NCBI GenBank assembly: GCA_020027655.1
Contig: JAHKKJ010000146.1
Location: forward strand, 1 to 7,792
Source of the DNA: Deltaproteobacteria bacterium
GTDB taxonomy: Bacteria > Desulfobacterota > Binatia > UBA9968
Length of the DNA stretch: 7,792 bases
Direction: 5' to 3'
This document shows, piece after piece, positions 6,165 to 7,792 of this stretch. The translations under genes were made by a program, and so were the position numbers. Below the pieces are notes generated by a model. That model ran no database searches and was not told the origin of the DNA. It was given only the letters and a program-made list of their open reading frames with translations. Positions within the stretch are counted from its first letter, which is position 1; each line of letters opens with the position of its first letter.

Positions 6165-6322
6165 CTATTTTAGTTTTTCCGCAAAGCCGCTTTTCTTGAT
6201 CTCATCAAGCACGGACTGCGATTGACCCCACGTATAGGAGGAATATCGATTTCGTCTCTGTGCCTAACATCCGTTGACTTCCCCGGGATTCCATCAATCT
6301 TTAGAAACATGTCGACCGCCAT
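6165..6322 (-). pseudogene. hcp: Frameshifted fragment of a type VI secretion hcp gene, with an SBP-like tail
   Basis: From the ATG at 6322 the minus strand reads MAVDMFLKIDGIPGKSTD then VRHRDEIDI, the highly conserved N-terminus of Hcp, the tube protein of type VI secretion. At about 6235-6242 one base is missing; in the shifted frame SYTWGQSQS follows, the next conserved Hcp segment. Hcp then stops: the remaining 120 or so residues are absent. Instead the frame continues SVLDEIKKSGFAEKLK to a TAG at 6165, which resembles the end of the solute-binding fold in this window (SFLKELDASGFVDKLYK, residues 327-343). Unshifted, the product is a 50-aa nonsense-tailed peptide. GGGAGG 5 nt before the ATG is a preserved ribosome-binding site. 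The Hcp identity is strong; the SBP origin of the 16-residue tail is an inference from a short match. Confidence 0.8.
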
Positions 6323-6327
6323 TGACG

Positions 6328-6333
6328 CCTCCC
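6328..6333 (-). promoter_or_regulatory. Preserved ribosome-binding site of the hcp remnant
   Basis: GGGAGG on the minus strand sits 5 nt (CGTCA) before the remnant's ATG. Its survival suggests that decay of the gene is recent or that the short peptide is still made. Confidence 0.6.
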
Positions 6334-6389
6334 TGCGTTCAAAATGCGCATCGAGCGGTGATTTCCTTTGTGGTTACGCAAACAGCCTG

Positions 6390-7529
6390 CTAAGTGAGCC
6401 AGTCCAAATTATAGAGCCTAACTGCATTGGAGAAAGTGAGCTTACGGCGCAGATCATCGTCAAGATGGCCCAGGGTGTCTCGAATAAACATTTGCGAGTC
6501 GGGAAAAACACCGTCGGCATGGGGATAATCCGAAGCCCAACAGAAACTGTCGGCGCCGTATTCTCGCGCCAGCAGCGCGCCAACCTTGTCGTCTTGAAAG
6601 GTGGCCCATACCTGTCGCCGGAATAATTCAGTTGGTCGCGTGGTGATTAAGTCCTTGTAGGCACCCTCATCGTACTTGCGGTCCAGGCGATCGAGAATGT
6701 AGGGTATCCAGCCGATGTGGCTTTCCGCCATGACAACCTTGAGGGCAGGGTGTCGTTCCAAAGCCCCGCATAGAAGGATAGCGACGAGACACTCATCGGC
6801 TTGCATGGCGACGACGGCCTGGTGCGTGGCGGCAGAAACGCGCGGGAGATTGCCCTTGAGCTTTTCTGCAACGTTGGTGGGACCGCAAGTTGTCGTTCCA
6901 TGGCCCACGCCGATGTGAAATGATAATGCCACCTCATTCTCTTCGGCAGAGGCCCACAACGGTTCCCACATGGTGTGCCATATCGGCTGCGGACCATTGA
7001 ACCAGTCAAACATCGCGCCCCGAAGACCCAGTCCGTGTTTACCGATCCTTCGAAGCTCTGCCCTCGCCGCTTCCACCGAGCAAGCAGGAATATTGCCGAT
7101 CCCAATGAATCTTTGCGGGTTATAGGTGCAGAACTCTGCGATGAAATCGTTGTAAGCGTGATAGGTCGCGGCAATGACTTCCGGATCTTTGATGCTGTCT
7201 TCAACAAAGCGAATGCCGTAGATGACCTCGGCGTAGACTCCGTCCAGATCCAGGTCGGCGAGCCTCAGCTTTGGATCAGGCGGATGGCTGGGTTGCCATC
7301 CGGACTCTGCCATTCTTTTGCCTCGGTAGGTACTCATCTGTCCCCGCCCCATCCACGCGGCGTGACCTCCCATAGCAGAGCCGTCTCCCACCCACGTCGG
7401 CTTGCCGTCGATAGGGATAACTCTGGGCACTCTATCCCTTAGATGAGCCGGCGCCCGAGACGTAAAAGTGTCCACGGGCAGATAGAACAAATCCATATGA
7501 CCATCAGCCGAGATAATTTTACTTTCCAT
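6390..7529 (-). CDS. Amidohydrolase family (PF04909) protein, 379 aa
   Basis: This complete amidohydrolase 2-type TIM-barrel protein has normal family length and no signal peptide, so it is probably cytoplasmic. The first metal motif is the variant SADGHMD (D9, H11) in place of HxH. The remaining ligand candidates are H205 in LSFHIGVGHG, H271 in MAESHIGWIPY (followed by LDRLDRKYDEG, typical of the subgroup) and D334 in CWASDYPHADG. Proteins of this type are mostly annotated only by family; characterised relatives decarboxylate or hydrolyse aromatic or semialdehyde acids, and the substrate here is unknown. The ATG at 7529 is supported by GGGAGGG 8 nt upstream and by MESKIISADGHMD matching the usual start of the fold. 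It lies upstream of, and on the same strand as, the second amidohydrolase, but 417 bp with an hcp remnant and a separate promoter lie between, so they are probably not one simple operon. Confidence 0.92.
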   Translation of the reverse strand: MESKIISADGHMDLFYLPVDTFTSRAPAHLRDRVPRVIPIDGKPTWVGDGSAMGGHAAWMGRGQMSTYRGKRMAESGWQPSHPPDPKLRLADLDLDGVYAEVIYGIRFVEDSIKDPEVIAATYHAYNDFIAEFCTYNPQRFIGIGNIPACSVEAARAELRRIGKHGLGLRGAMFDWFNGPQPIWHTMWEPLWASAEENEVALSFHIGVGHGTTTCGPTNVAEKLKGNLPRVSAATHQAVVAMQADECLVAILLCGALERHPALKVVMAESHIGWIPYILDRLDRKYDEGAYKDLITTRPTELFRRQVWATFQDDKVGALLAREYGADSFCWASDYPHADGVFPDSQMFIRDTLGHLDDDLRRKLTFSNAVRLYNLDWLT

Positions 7530-7537
7530 GCGGCACG

Positions 7538-7544
7538 CCCTCCC
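7538..7544 (-). promoter_or_regulatory. Ribosome-binding site of the 379-aa amidohydrolase
   Basis: GGGAGGG on the minus strand lies 8 nt before the ATG at 7529 and supports that start. Confidence 0.7.
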
Positions 7545-7580
7545 ATATTTGAGCGCAGGCTTATCACTGCCAACTGTCAG

Positions 7581-7642
7581 CCGTCAACGGTCAATATGAA
7601 AATGTCTCTTTTGACAAGAGGCGGTGTCGGTTGACGGTCAAT
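7581..7642. repeat. Small inverted and direct repeats around CCGTCAAC / GGTCAAT
   Basis: CCGTCAAC (7581-7588) and GTTGACGG (7630-7637) are perfect 8-bp inverted copies, and GGTCAAT occurs directly at 7589-7595 and 7636-7642. TTGACGGTCAA (7631-7641) is itself a palindrome around one central base. They lie 50-110 bp upstream of the amidohydrolase start, so they could be an operator for that gene or a fragment of a dispersed intergenic repeat. Nothing else codes in 7545-7792. Confidence 0.35.
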
Positions 7643-7692
7643 TTCGGAAGGATCATCGCGCCAAGCATGTTCTGAGCAGTAAAGTCGAAGGG

Positions 7693-7760
7693 GACGCCAA
7701 GAGGGCAAAGAAAATAATACTTTTGGTTTCTAACTTGGCGGCCTTTGCGTCTTTGCGCGA
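7693..7760. repeat. Inverted pair of CGCmAAG octamer repeats
   Basis: The plus strand carries GACGCCAAGAGGGCAAAG (7693-7710), and after 23 nt CTTGGCGGCCTTTGCGTC followed by TTTGCGCGA (7734-7760). Read on the minus strand, the right part is a tandem of GCGCAAAG, ACGCAAAG and CGCCAAG. The two halves are thus opposed arrays of the same short unit, with CGCCAAG/CTTGGCG a perfect 7-bp inverted pair. This looks like a dispersed intergenic repeat, similar to ones I recall from environmental genomes. It is too degenerate to be a CRISPR and has no neighbouring Cas genes. Confidence 0.45.
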
Positions 7761-7792
7761 ATCATCGCTTGTCTGATTTTTAAATATGTTTG

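Noticed and set aside
6222..6626. A 134-codon plus-strand open frame across the hcp remnant and the amidohydrolase end.
   Set aside because: Its sequence is antisense to a clear Hcp N-terminus and to the amidohydrolase C-terminus, with no motif of its own.
7693..7760. A short CRISPR-like array.
   Set aside because: The units are 7-9 bp, face opposite ways and have no unique spacers; no cas gene is present.

Overview
The window looks like chromosomal DNA of an uncultivated Gram-negative soil, sediment or groundwater bacterium of moderately high GC. The clues are periplasm-directed proteins, a twin-arginine motif, a LysM domain and a remnant of a type VI secretion Hcp gene. The mix of NMT1/SsuA-type binding proteins and PF04909 amidohydrolases resembles delta-proteobacteria-like lineages such as Binatota, Rokubacteria or NC10. 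That placement is an impression from family content, not a measurement.

Every convincing gene is on the minus strand, so transcription runs from high to low coordinates. From the right end the order is: (a) 7530-7792, a non-coding upstream region with two small repeat families; (b) 6390-7529, a 379-aa PF04909 amidohydrolase; (c) 6165-6322, a frameshifted fragment of an hcp gene whose last codons resemble the C-terminus of a solute-binding protein; (d) 4452-5972, a 506-aa PF04909 amidohydrolase with an unusual N-terminal extension ahead of a Tat motif, preceded by a good sigma70-like promoter and a strong ribosome-binding site; (e) 4022-4451, a degenerate spacer with a 68-codon gene fragment and a REP-like inverted repeat; (f) 2660-4021, a periplasmic NMT1/SsuA-type solute-binding protein with a LysM domain on its C-terminus; (g) 1905-2621, a Cache-like/HAMP membrane protein with no output domain; (h) 630-1814, a class V aminotransferase; (i) 1-633, a ferredoxin-like Fe-S protein that overlaps the aminotransferase stop by ATGA and runs off the left edge.

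There appear to be three working groups. The binding protein and the Cache-HAMP protein are 38 bp apart and probably form one operon, possibly a ligand-capture and membrane-sensing pair; no ABC permease or ATPase is present. The aminotransferase and the Fe-S protein are translationally coupled and probably serve one metabolic step. The two amidohydrolases are likely catabolic enzymes of unknown substrate, separated by pseudogene debris.

No tRNA, rRNA, CRISPR array or intact mobile element was found. The best candidates for something undescribed are the binding-protein-LysM fusion next to an output-less Cache-HAMP protein, and the Fe-S protein whose second cluster motif is split by a 34-residue insert.
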